Shown here one piece after another: positions 6,860-13,517 of a DNA stretch of 20,283 bases (position 1 is the stretch's first letter; each line of letters begins with the position of its first letter). This stretch comes from JBBDRV01 sp040905285. Lineage in GTDB: Bacteria > Bacteroidota > Rhodothermia > Balneolales > Balneolaceae. A model generated the notes under the pieces. The model did not search any database. It was not told where the DNA came from and saw nothing but the letters and a program-made list of their open reading frames with translations. The position numbers and the translations under genes were made by a program. The stretch covers positions 1 through 20,283 of the forward strand of contig JBBDRV010000204.1 of assembly GCA_040905285.1 (NCBI GenBank), in the 5' to 3' direction.

Positions 6860-8179
6860 CTATTCCCGAACACACTTTTTACGTCTCAGGGAAAATATGT
6901 ACCGCGGTGCATAAAAAGTCAGGAGGATGCCACGGACAATCATGAAAAATACCATTGCCAGCCACAAACCATGGACACCTGCATACCGTGTTCCGAGATA
7001 ATATACGGGCAAAAAGAACAGGAAGGTGGCAGCCAGCATGGTGTTTCTCATGGGAGCGGTTGCTGTCGCACCGATAAAAATACCATCCCACACATAACAG
7101 ATACTGGCGACGGCAGGTGCAAGAACCGTCCAGATAACAACCTGTTCCGCCAGCTCAATGACAGCCGTCTGATCCGTAAACAGATTCAGAATTACGCTGT
7201 TGAACAATCCGTAGACGGCGCTGCCGGCCAGGCCGAGCATCAACCCCCAACCCATGGTGTACCAGACTGCCTTTTCCAGCTTCTCCCGGTTCTTCCCTCC
7301 CGTGTATCTTCCGACCAGGCTTTCGGCAGCATAGGCGAACCCGTCTATGCCGTACGAGGCGATCATCCACAGTTGCAGAAGTATGCTGTTCGCAGCAAGA
7401 ACCATATCACCCTGGGCTGCGGATTTAGCGGTAAAAAAGGAGAAGGTGAAAATCAGGCAGACTGTACGAATAAATATATCCCGGTTGACATCAAAGAACT
7501 TCCTGATTTCTGTCAGGTTCAGAAACCTCTCCTTTACAAAGTGTTTCAGGTATCTGCCGTACCGTTTCAGGAAGAGAAGCAGGGCCAGGACAAGCCCCAG
7601 GTACGTTGAAATGAGGGTTCCCCAGGCCACCCCGTCTACATCGAGACCCAGGTAATAGATGAAAAAAATGTTCAGTGCAATGTTGAGAAGGTTAAGCACG
7701 ATGGTGACAATCATCGGGTATTTGGCATTCTGCATCCCCAGAAACCAGCCGTTCAGCCCATAGAGAGCCAGGACAGCAGGGGCGGTATATATCCTGATAT
7801 CAAAATAGACCTGCGTATGGTGCTCCACTTCCCGGCTGCTTTCAATAATGTAGAAACTCAGGTCTGATACCGGCTGCTGCAAGGCAAGGATCAGAAAGCC
7901 CAGCACCATCGCCACCGCCTGGACTCTTGCAAGGATCATTATCATTTCACTCCGGTCCCCGGCTCCGTACGACTGCGCTGTCAATCCTGTTGTGCCCATT
8001 CTCAAAAACCCGAATCCCCAGAACAGAAAATTGAAAATCATACCTCCCACTGCCAGCGCACCCAGATAATACACCTCATCCAGATGGCCGACAAGAGCCG
8101 TATCCACCGCCCCAAGCAGCGGCACGGAGAGATTACTGATAATATTCGGAACAGCCAGATTGAGAATTCGCCTATTCAA
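6860..8179 (-). CDS. MATE family efflux transporter, DinF subfamily
   Basis: A 439-aa inner-membrane exporter with twelve hydrophobic segments in two halves. MATE proteins use Na+ or H+ gradients to expel cationic drugs and metabolites. The N-terminal region (ILNLAVPNIISNLSVPLLG, VDTALVGHLDE, YLGALAVGG) and especially RMGTTGLTAQSYGAGDR match the DinF branch, which is distinct from NorM. The second half has GIDGFAYAAESLVGRYTG, where the conserved charged pair of DinF-type carriers is expected. The C-terminus is a short basic tail (RRKKC). The substrate cannot be read from the sequence. It is divergent from the pseudopilin-like gene; a 12-bp palindrome in the shared 142-bp promoter region is a possible operator. 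No SOS box was identified even though E. coli dinF is SOS-induced. Confidence 0.93.
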   Translation of the reverse strand: MNRRILNLAVPNIISNLSVPLLGAVDTALVGHLDEVYYLGALAVGGMIFNFLFWGFGFLRMGTTGLTAQSYGAGDRSEMIMILARVQAVAMVLGFLILALQQPVSDLSFYIIESSREVEHHTQVYFDIRIYTAPAVLALYGLNGWFLGMQNAKYPMIVTIVLNLLNIALNIFFIYYLGLDVDGVAWGTLISTYLGLVLALLLFLKRYGRYLKHFVKERFLNLTEIRKFFDVNRDIFIRTVCLIFTFSFFTAKSAAQGDMVLAANSILLQLWMIASYGIDGFAYAAESLVGRYTGGKNREKLEKAVWYTMGWGLMLGLAGSAVYGLFNSVILNLFTDQTAVIELAEQVVIWTVLAPAVASICYVWDGIFIGATATAPMRNTMLAATFLFFLPVYYLGTRYAGVHGLWLAMVFFMIVRGILLTFYAPRYIFSLRRKKCVRE

Positions 8180-8218
8180 ATTTCCTGTTCATCAAATTGC
8201 AAATTAACAGAAACCGGT

Positions 8219-8230
8219 GGTTTATAAACC
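8219..8230. promoter_or_regulatory. 12-bp perfect palindrome, possible operator
   Basis: GGTTTATAAACC is fully self-complementary and lies 40 bp upstream of the exporter start and 92 bp upstream of the divergent gene. Its place in a divergent promoter region fits an operator. There is no regulator gene nearby to pair it with, and a chance AT-centred palindrome is possible. Confidence 0.35.
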
Positions 8231-8321
8231 TAAAGTTGCATATCTACATGCCTGCGTTTATTTTCTCTATCGGCTTTTGCAGGGTGGTCCTCTTTTCAGT
8301 GAATCTTAATTCTTAAAACTC

Positions 8322-8798
8322 ATGAATTTAGAAACTCGGAACAAAATTATAACAATTGTACTCGGTGTAGTCATCGTGTTTCTGGGATATTATCTCTACC
8401 GGTCTATCGTAGACCCTTACCAGGAGGTCCTGGAAGAACGTGAGATGGATGCTCGTGTCCAGCACCGGATGACTCTGGTACGGGATGCGCTGATACAATA
8501 CAGGAATGAAGAGGGCGGTTTCCCTCCTACGGATGGAGGTCTGGATTCCCTGGTGAACTTCCTTCAGACAAATCCCAGGATGGTTGCAGAGGGAGAGGAC
8601 CTGTTTGAGGAAAGACCGCCGTCGGAATTCGAACCCGACTCGTTGAAATTTTCACCGCAGCCTCCGCACAATGAGTTCGAGTATACGCTTAATGATACTC
8701 TGCGTCCACAGATTTACCTTCTGGAGGACCCTGATTCGGATTTCCGCATCGGAGATCTTGAACGGACCACACTGTTGAATGCTCCGAACTGGAATTAA
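8322..8798 (+). CDS. Membrane-anchored pseudopilin-like protein
   Basis: A 158-aa protein with a single N-terminal membrane helix (residues 9-29, IITIVLGVVIVFLGYYLY) and a soluble domain outside. The stretch MTLVRDALIQYRNEEGGFPP (residues about 49-68), then TDGGLDSLVNFL, resembles the helix-to-loop region of GspG-like pseudopilins, where short peptides are threaded as ALxxYxxxxGxYPxTxxGLxxL. The prepilin peptidase site (G followed by FTLIE) is absent, so it is not a conventional pilin. The C-terminal half is acidic and proline-rich. It starts a tight cluster: the next gene begins two bases after its stop. I would call it an uncharacterised bitopic protein whose partner is probably the following DUF3822-like gene. 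Confidence 0.75.
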   Translation: MNLETRNKIITIVLGVVIVFLGYYLYRSIVDPYQEVLEEREMDARVQHRMTLVRDALIQYRNEEGGFPPTDGGLDSLVNFLQTNPRMVAEGEDLFEERPPSEFEPDSLKFSPQPPHNEFEYTLNDTLRPQIYLLEDPDSDFRIGDLERTTLLNAPNWN

Positions 8799-8800
8799 AT

Positions 8801-9688
8801 ATGTCTTCAACGGGAGATTGCCTGGGCATCTGTTTTGCTGACCATCAGCTGTTTTATGCTGTCAATGGTCAGTCAGGCGGGGCCCGGTTACAGCATATCG
8901 GCTGTATTGATTTCAATTTCCCTGTCCTCACAGCTGTTTCCGGTTCCGACAGCGAAAATTCTGACAGTTTAAAAAAATCCCTGTGCCGGCTACAGGACAA
9001 ATACACCTGTGACAGTGTCCGGATGCTCACTCCCGCTGTTCTGGAATGCTGGAGCACATTTCCCCGGCTGGTATACGAAACAGCCGACGAACGGGAGGAT
9101 CATCTCTCGATAGTCATGGAAGGGCTGCCCCGCAGTGACATGGAATCAACCTGGCATGAATTAAGCAATCAGGATTACAGGCTGCTGACCGTACGCAACC
9201 GCCATCTGACTGAAAACTACAGAAAGCTTACCCTGGATTTCAGCCAGAGTGATTTCGTCAGTGAATTCGAACTCGGTTCCGACTGGCAATACCATACGGG
9301 AATGAAAGGGTCCTATCTGACTGTTAACTGTCAGCCGGACCATCTGGCTGTCTCCTCGTATCTGCTCGGAAAATTGAGGGGCGCTACATTTATCCGGTTT
9401 GAATCCATTGATGACCTTCCCTATCTCTGGACCTGTTATGCACGCAATCTTGCCTGGATGAACGGAATTCATGAACAGATTTATGTTTATGGCTATTGTG
9501 GCCTGGAGATCATGGAAGTCCTGTCGTCCTTTCTGGGTGAAACCGGACAGGTCATACTGATGAACAATCTTGAAGCCATGAATGTTAAGGCGGATGAATC
9601 CACTTATGGATTTAAGCTGGAAAGCTCTTTCCCCGCGATCATGCTGAGTCTGAATCTGCCCGGACAGAAAGTAACAACTGCTGAATGA
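8801..9688 (+). CDS. DUF3822-like protein (predicted ASKHA/actin-like fold)
   Basis: A 295-aa soluble protein without signal peptide or membrane segment. The start GDCLGICFADHQLFYAVN reads like the first beta-hairpin of an actin/PilM-like fold. The later part (SYLTVNCQPDHLAVSSYLLG, QIYVYGYCGLEIMEVLSSFL) could be the second subdomain. Position supports the assignment: in Bacteroidota, DUF3822 genes sit directly before rsmD, and here the stop codon overlaps the rsmD start as ATGA. The family's function is unknown to me. The identification rests on context and overall shape, not on a strong motif. The pairing with an upstream pseudopilin-like bitopic protein recalls the PilM/PilN arrangement of type IV pili, but this is speculative. 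Confidence 0.72.
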   Translation: MSSTGDCLGICFADHQLFYAVNGQSGGARLQHIGCIDFNFPVLTAVSGSDSENSDSLKKSLCRLQDKYTCDSVRMLTPAVLECWSTFPRLVYETADEREDHLSIVMEGLPRSDMESTWHELSNQDYRLLTVRNRHLTENYRKLTLDFSQSDFVSEFELGSDWQYHTGMKGSYLTVNCQPDHLAVSSYLLGKLRGATFIRFESIDDLPYLWTCYARNLAWMNGIHEQIYVYGYCGLEIMEVLSSFLGETGQVILMNNLEAMNVKADESTYGFKLESSFPAIMLSLNLPGQKVTTAE

Positions 9689-10236
9689 GAATTATAACCG
9701 GTAAACTGAAAGGCCGGACCATACCGGTCCCTGATACCGGGGAACTCCGGCCCACCTCGGATCGTACCAAGGAAGGACTTTTCGGAGTTATTGCCGCAAG
9801 ACGCTTCTTTGAAGGATGCAGAGTGCTCGATCTGTTTGCAGGAAGCGGAAACCTTGGATTCGAAGCTATTTCCAGAGGTGCAGACCACGTCCTTTTTGTG
9901 GATCGAAATGCTGAACACCTGAAACATATTGAACAGCTGTCCCGTGAATTCAAAGTTGACAACCAGACTGCCACTGTCCTGAAACCGGCAGAAGAGTTTT
10001 TACAGGGAACGCCGGTTCCCAGCGACCTGATCTTTTGCGATCCTCCTTACGATTATGTCTACATGGATGATATGATCGCCATCATTTTAGAGAAAGAGTG
10101 GCTGAATACGGAAGGATGGTTTATTCTGGAACATGACAAACGGTATGATTTTCAGGATCACGACCACACATTTCATACAAAAGCGTATGGCAGAACTATT
10201 GTTAGCATCTTTCAGAAGCAACCGGTAATTTCATAA
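9685..10236 (+). CDS. rsmD: 16S rRNA (guanine(966)-N(2))-methyltransferase
   Basis: SAM-dependent enzyme that methylates the exocyclic amine of G966 in 16S rRNA during 30S assembly. At 183 aa it is the expected size. The N-terminal MRIITGKLKGR and RPTSDRTKEGLF are RsmD signatures; VLDLFAGSGNLGFEAISRGA (about residues 47-66) is the SAM-binding motif I and DPPY at 119-122 is the catalytic motif IV of N-methyltransferases. It overlaps the preceding gene by four bases, suggesting coupled translation. coaD follows 99 bp downstream after a remnant of the repeat family; rsmD-coaD is a widely conserved pair. Confidence 0.96.
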   Translation: MRIITGKLKGRTIPVPDTGELRPTSDRTKEGLFGVIAARRFFEGCRVLDLFAGSGNLGFEAISRGADHVLFVDRNAEHLKHIEQLSREFKVDNQTATVLKPAEEFLQGTPVPSDLIFCDPPYDYVYMDDMIAIILEKEWLNTEGWFILEHDKRYDFQDHDHTFHTKAYGRTIVSIFQKQPVIS

Positions 10237-10247
10237 TACTGTCCTTG

Positions 10248-10287
10248 CAGTCTTTCGGACTTAGGAACAGAAAGGCAGCACTGTACA
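10248..10287 (+). repeat. Internally deleted copy of the 160-bp repeat
   Basis: Bases 10248-10274 match the first 27 bases of the repeat with one change (CAGTCTTTCGGACTTAGG and on). They are followed immediately by GCAGCACTGTACA, which matches 11 of 13 bases of GCAGCTCTGTAGA near the right end of the full copies. This is what deletion of about 103 internal bases would leave. The final terminal inverted repeat is not recognisable. It fills much of the gap between rsmD and coaD. Confidence 0.7.
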
Positions 10288-10335
10288 TTCCTTAGCCGGT
10301 TTACCGGTATCATTTTGTCAGCACCATCCGATACC

Positions 10336-10830
10336 ATGGGCAAAATAGCACTATTTCCCGGATCATTCGATCCAATTACGAATGGCCATATCGACCTGCT
10401 GGAAAGAGCTTCAAAACTCTTTGATAAGGTGATTGTGACCGTGGCTGTAAACAATAACAAAAAATCCGTTTTCAACGGGCCGGAAAGAGTTGCGTTGATC
10501 AGGGAATGCGTCGGGGAAAAAGACTGGAAAGGACAGATAGAGATAGAGGAATTCACCGGACTGCTGATAGATTTTGCAAAAAAAAAGAAGGTAAATGTAC
10601 TGCTCAGAGGCGTGCGGCAGATTTCTGATTTCGAGTATGAATTCAGAATGGCTTTAACCAACAGGAGGCTGGCTCCGGACATTGATACGATCTTTTTAAT
10701 GCCTGATGAACAGCTGACCTTTATTTCAGCCTCAATCGTCAAGGAAATTGCCTACTGGGGAGGCGATCTCTCTTCTTTCGTTCCCTCCTGTGTTGCCGGT
10801 GCGCTCCATGAAAAGTTTAAAAAGAGCTGA
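10336..10830 (+). CDS. coaD: Phosphopantetheine adenylyltransferase
   Basis: Transfers AMP from ATP to 4'-phosphopantetheine, giving dephospho-CoA, the penultimate step of CoA synthesis; a cytosolic hexamer in known cases. The 164-aa product starts MGKIALFPGSFDPITNGH, carrying the nucleotidyltransferase TxGH motif (TNGH, residues 15-18). It continues with LRGVRQISDFEYEF (90-103) and the ATP-binding ISASIVKE (130-137), a variant of ISSSxVKE. I chose the ATG because CoaD proteins begin a few residues before the GSFDP motif; a TTG seven codons upstream (10315) would add a non-conserved extension. A possible terminator overlaps the stop codon. Confidence 0.96.
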   Translation: MGKIALFPGSFDPITNGHIDLLERASKLFDKVIVTVAVNNNKKSVFNGPERVALIRECVGEKDWKGQIEIEEFTGLLIDFAKKKKVNVLLRGVRQISDFEYEFRMALTNRRLAPDIDTIFLMPDEQLTFISASIVKEIAYWGGDLSSFVPSCVAGALHEKFKKS

Positions 10831-10870
10831 TGCTGAAGGAGTAGTTTTGTAGCATCATGCTGCTGTTTTT
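10825..10870 (+). terminator. Possible terminator after coaD
   Basis: AGC-TGATGCT pairs with AGCATCA-T-GCT (one bulged T), giving about 10 bp around a 16-base loop. GCTG and five T's follow. The stem begins at the stop codon. The loop is long and the stem only moderately GC-rich, so this is a moderate call. Confidence 0.5.
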
Positions 10871-10913
10871 CCTATTTTTGGCCTTCCCAATAAACCACTG
10901 ATTCGAACCATTT

Positions 10914-12107
10914 ATGATATCCAAACGGGCAAATAATCTATCTCCTTCCGAAACGTTAAAAGTTTCTGCCAAAGCGAAAGAACTTATCCGGGAAGGCCAG
11001 TCGATCATTTCTCTCAGTGCGGGCGAGCCGGATTTTAAAACACCCAAACACATTTGCGACAGTGCGATAAGGGCCATTGAGGGGGGGGTTCACGGCTATA
11101 CGGTAAATACGGGAACACCGGAACTAAGAGAGAGCATCTCCCGCAAACTGCGGCGGGACAACGACCTTGATTTTGATCCCGGACAGATTGTTGTCTCCAA
11201 CGGTGCAAAACAGTCGATCGGTTTTACGATCCTTTCCGTCATTGATCCGGGGGATGAAGTGGTCATTCCGTCACCGTACTGGGTATCGTATCCCGAGATG
11301 GTAAAGCTGGCGGAAGGAAAACCTGTTATTCTGAAGACCTCTATTGAAAATAACTTCAAGCTGCTTCCTGAAGATCTTGACAGGGTTATCACGGACAAAA
11401 CAAAAGCCCTGATCCTGTGTTCACCGTCAAACCCTACCGGGGCTGTATACACTGAAGAGGAGCTCAGGGAGATTGCGGCTGTCCTTAAAAGATATCCGGA
11501 TATCGTCGTTCTGTCTGATGAAATCTACGAATATATTGTATTCGATGAGAAGCATATCAGCATATTACAGGCAGATCCCGGATTGAAGAACCGGACGGTG
11601 GTGATAAACGGATTCTCGAAAGGGTTCGCCATGACGGGATGGAGACTGGGTTATATGGCCGGTCCGGCTGAAATTGCCTCTGCCGTGGCTAAAATTCAGA
11701 GCCAGGAGACATCAGCCCCTTCCGCCATATCCCAAAAAGCAGGTGAGGCAGCCTATGAAGGCCCCCTGGATGAGGTACTGAAAATGCGGGATGCCTTCAA
11801 AGTCCGGCGGGAATACATTGTCCGGGAACTGCTTGACATTCCGGACCTCAAATGCTTTATGCCTTCAGGGGCATTCTACGTTTTTCCTGATTGTTCAGCG
11901 TATTTCGGGAAGAAGACCAAAGGCGGAAAGACCATTCAGACCTCACCTGATCTCTGCATTTATCTCCTGGAAAGGCATGGTGTGGCTGTTGTGCCCGGTG
12001 ACGCATTCGGAGAGCCGTCGGGATTCAGAATCAGTTACGCATCATCCATGGAGCAGCTGAAGGAAGCGGTCAGAAGACTGAAAAACGGATTTGCAGAACT
12101 GTCCTGA
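10914..12107 (+). CDS. Pyridoxal phosphate-dependent aminotransferase, aspartate type (class I)
   Basis: A 397-aa fold-type I aminotransferase of the kind annotated AspB/AspC in Thermus and Bacillus; it most likely interconverts aspartate and oxaloacetate with glutamate and 2-oxoglutarate. Seen in order: LSAGEPDFKTP, NGAKQSIGF, SPYWVSYPEM (the YW stacking on PLP), SPSNPTGAVYTEEEL (the conserved Asn), LSDEIYEYIVFD (Asp and Tyr contacts) and GFSKGFAMTGWRLGY with the Schiff-base lysine. FRISYASS near the C-terminus provides the arginine that binds the substrate carboxylate. Family members with prephenate or aromatic specificity look similar, so the exact substrate is uncertain. The ATG lacks a Shine-Dalgarno. 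It is flanked by gaps of 83 and 94 bp and could be monocistronic. Confidence 0.93.
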   Translation: MISKRANNLSPSETLKVSAKAKELIREGQSIISLSAGEPDFKTPKHICDSAIRAIEGGVHGYTVNTGTPELRESISRKLRRDNDLDFDPGQIVVSNGAKQSIGFTILSVIDPGDEVVIPSPYWVSYPEMVKLAEGKPVILKTSIENNFKLLPEDLDRVITDKTKALILCSPSNPTGAVYTEEELREIAAVLKRYPDIVVLSDEIYEYIVFDEKHISILQADPGLKNRTVVINGFSKGFAMTGWRLGYMAGPAEIASAVAKIQSQETSAPSAISQKAGEAAYEGPLDEVLKMRDAFKVRREYIVRELLDIPDLKCFMPSGAFYVFPDCSAYFGKKTKGGKTIQTSPDLCIYLLERHGVAVVPGDAFGEPSGFRISYASSMEQLKEAVRRLKNGFAELS

Positions 12108-12201
12108 TTTTTTGTGTGATATTGACAAAATGACCTGTTGGCAAACTGGCACGTTTTCTGCTACAGAACCGGCAAATAACCCTTAAAAAAATTCACCTGT
12201 T

Positions 12202-12480
12202 ATGCCTACCTACGAATACAAGCGTAAAGACGGTACCATCTTCGAATATCGCCAGGGTATTAATGACAATCCCCTGACGACCTGTCCCGAGACCGGACAG
12301 AAAGTGACCCGGATGATTTCCGGCGGAGGCGGTGTTGTATACAAAGGCGACGGCTGGTATGTCACCGACTACAAGAAATCCGGGTCCGCCCCGGCCAACG
12401 GATCATCCGGAGATTCCGGACCGGAAAAAAAGGATGAAGCCACATCCAAAAAAAATGAACCGTCCGGTTCCGGTGAGTGA
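12202..12480 (+). CDS. FmdB-like small protein with a degenerate zinc ribbon
   Basis: A 92-aa protein. The first 60 residues follow the FmdB/CxxC ribbon family layout: MPTYEYKRKDG, ITD-like GINDNPLTTCPETG, then ISGGGGVVYKGDGWYVTDYK, the family's conserved end. Normal members bind zinc with two CxxC pairs; here only Cys28 remains, the first pair being replaced by K-R-K-D and the second by C-P-E-T. The ribbon therefore probably cannot hold zinc. The tail (65-92) is a low-complexity stretch of Ser, Gly, Lys and Glu. The family's molecular role is not established. It starts a three-gene cluster: its stop overlaps an alternative GTG start of the GbsR regulator. Confidence 0.88.
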   Translation: MPTYEYKRKDGTIFEYRQGINDNPLTTCPETGQKVTRMISGGGGVVYKGDGWYVTDYKKSGSAPANGSSGDSGPEKKDEATSKKNEPSGSGE

Positions 12481-12482
12481 AC

Positions 12483-13085
12483 ATGTCTGATTCGAAGCCG
12501 GATTCATACCGCCAGGCAGTTGAACAATTCGTTCTTCTCTGGGGAGAAATGGCTACGGCGTGGGGGATCAACAAGACGATGGCCCAGATTCATGCCCTTC
12601 TCTATGCCGAGTCCGGGCCCCTTGATACGGATTCGATCATGAGCGAATTGGGTATCAGCCGCGGAAATGCCAATATGAATCTCCGGAACCTTGTCCAGTG
12701 GCAGCTGATTCACAAGGTACATTATAAAGGAGAGCGCAAAGACTACTATACGGCAGAAAAAGATGTCTTGAGTATGGTCTCAACTCTGATAAGGGAACGT
12801 CAGCAACGGGAAATCGCTCCCATACGCGAAAACCTCGAACAACTCTGTAATTTACCGGACGACGGGGATTCCGAATCTGCTGAAGCGAGGGAATTCCGGA
12901 AAAAAATTAAAAACTTTACCGAATTTCTGGAAATGTTTGAACGGTTTACAGATGCCCTTCTTCCCTATATCAACAAAAAGAATCTGAAATTCCTCAAACA
13001 AATCGTTAAGATTGCGGAGGCCCGCCAGTCCCTGAAAAAGAAAACAGATGAGATTCCCGACATCAAACTGAACCCGGATGAGTAA
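12483..13085 (+). CDS. GbsR/MarR family transcriptional regulator
   Basis: A 200-aa DNA-binding protein of the GbsR type (COG1510). A winged helix-turn-helix covers about residues 15-90: WGEMATAWGINKTMAQIHAL, SGPLDTDSIMSELGISRGNA, then NMNLRNLVQWQLIHKV and the wing YKGERKDYYTA. These are the family's hallmark motifs. The C-terminal part is helical and probably dimerises. Bacillus GbsR represses glycine-betaine synthesis and responds to choline; here no betaine genes are near, so the target is unknown. I take the ATG; a GTG two codons earlier (12477) is equally possible. The 3' end overlaps yraN by eight bases, so translation may be coupled. Confidence 0.93.
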   Translation: MSDSKPDSYRQAVEQFVLLWGEMATAWGINKTMAQIHALLYAESGPLDTDSIMSELGISRGNANMNLRNLVQWQLIHKVHYKGERKDYYTAEKDVLSMVSTLIRERQQREIAPIRENLEQLCNLPDDGDSESAEAREFRKKIKNFTEFLEMFERFTDALLPYINKKNLKFLKQIVKIAEARQSLKKKTDEIPDIKLNPDE

Positions 13086-13440
13086 ATCATCAAGAGACAA
13101 AGGAATTGAAGCCGAGCGCATAGCTGCCGCCTATCTGGAATCAAAAGGCTGGATTATCCTGGACCGCAATTATTTCTTTCAGCGCGCAGAAGTCGATATT
13201 GTTGCATACGATACAACATGCATTATATTTGTCGAGGTGAAATCCAGATCCGGAACTGCATACGGGCATCCGGAAGATTTCATAGATAACGACAAAATCA
13301 GAAATATATACAAGGCTTCTGAAGCATGGATGTATGAGAGAAAAATGGAAGGCTCGCCCGCCCGTTTCGACGTTATTTCCATTATTCAAAAAGGCAACGA
13401 GGCTCCTGACATAAACCATTTTGAAGACGTCTTCCGATAG
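13078..13440 (+). CDS. yraN: YraN family endonuclease-like protein (UPF0102)
   Basis: A 120-aa protein with the compact restriction-endonuclease fold characteristic of YraN. Visible motifs are KGIEAERIAAAYLESKGW (residues 8-25), RNYFFQRAEVDIVAYD with D40, and IIFVEVKSRSG with E53 and K55. Together these form a PD-(D/E)XK type D...ExK site; the usual GEIDLI is AEVDIV here. KIRNIYKASEAWM corresponds to the conserved C-terminal helix. The family is nearly universal in bacteria, but its substrate is not firmly established; related fold members are Holliday-junction resolvases. Its start codon lies inside the end of the regulator gene. Confidence 0.93.
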   Translation: MSKSSRDKGIEAERIAAAYLESKGWIILDRNYFFQRAEVDIVAYDTTCIIFVEVKSRSGTAYGHPEDFIDNDKIRNIYKASEAWMYERKMEGSPARFDVISIIQKGNEAPDINHFEDVFR

Positions 13441-13517
13441 GGGCCTGCCTGAGATGAACCGGATAACCGCCGGGATAAGTAATCCGTTAAGTAACCGAAA
13501 AGGGACCGACTATCGAC

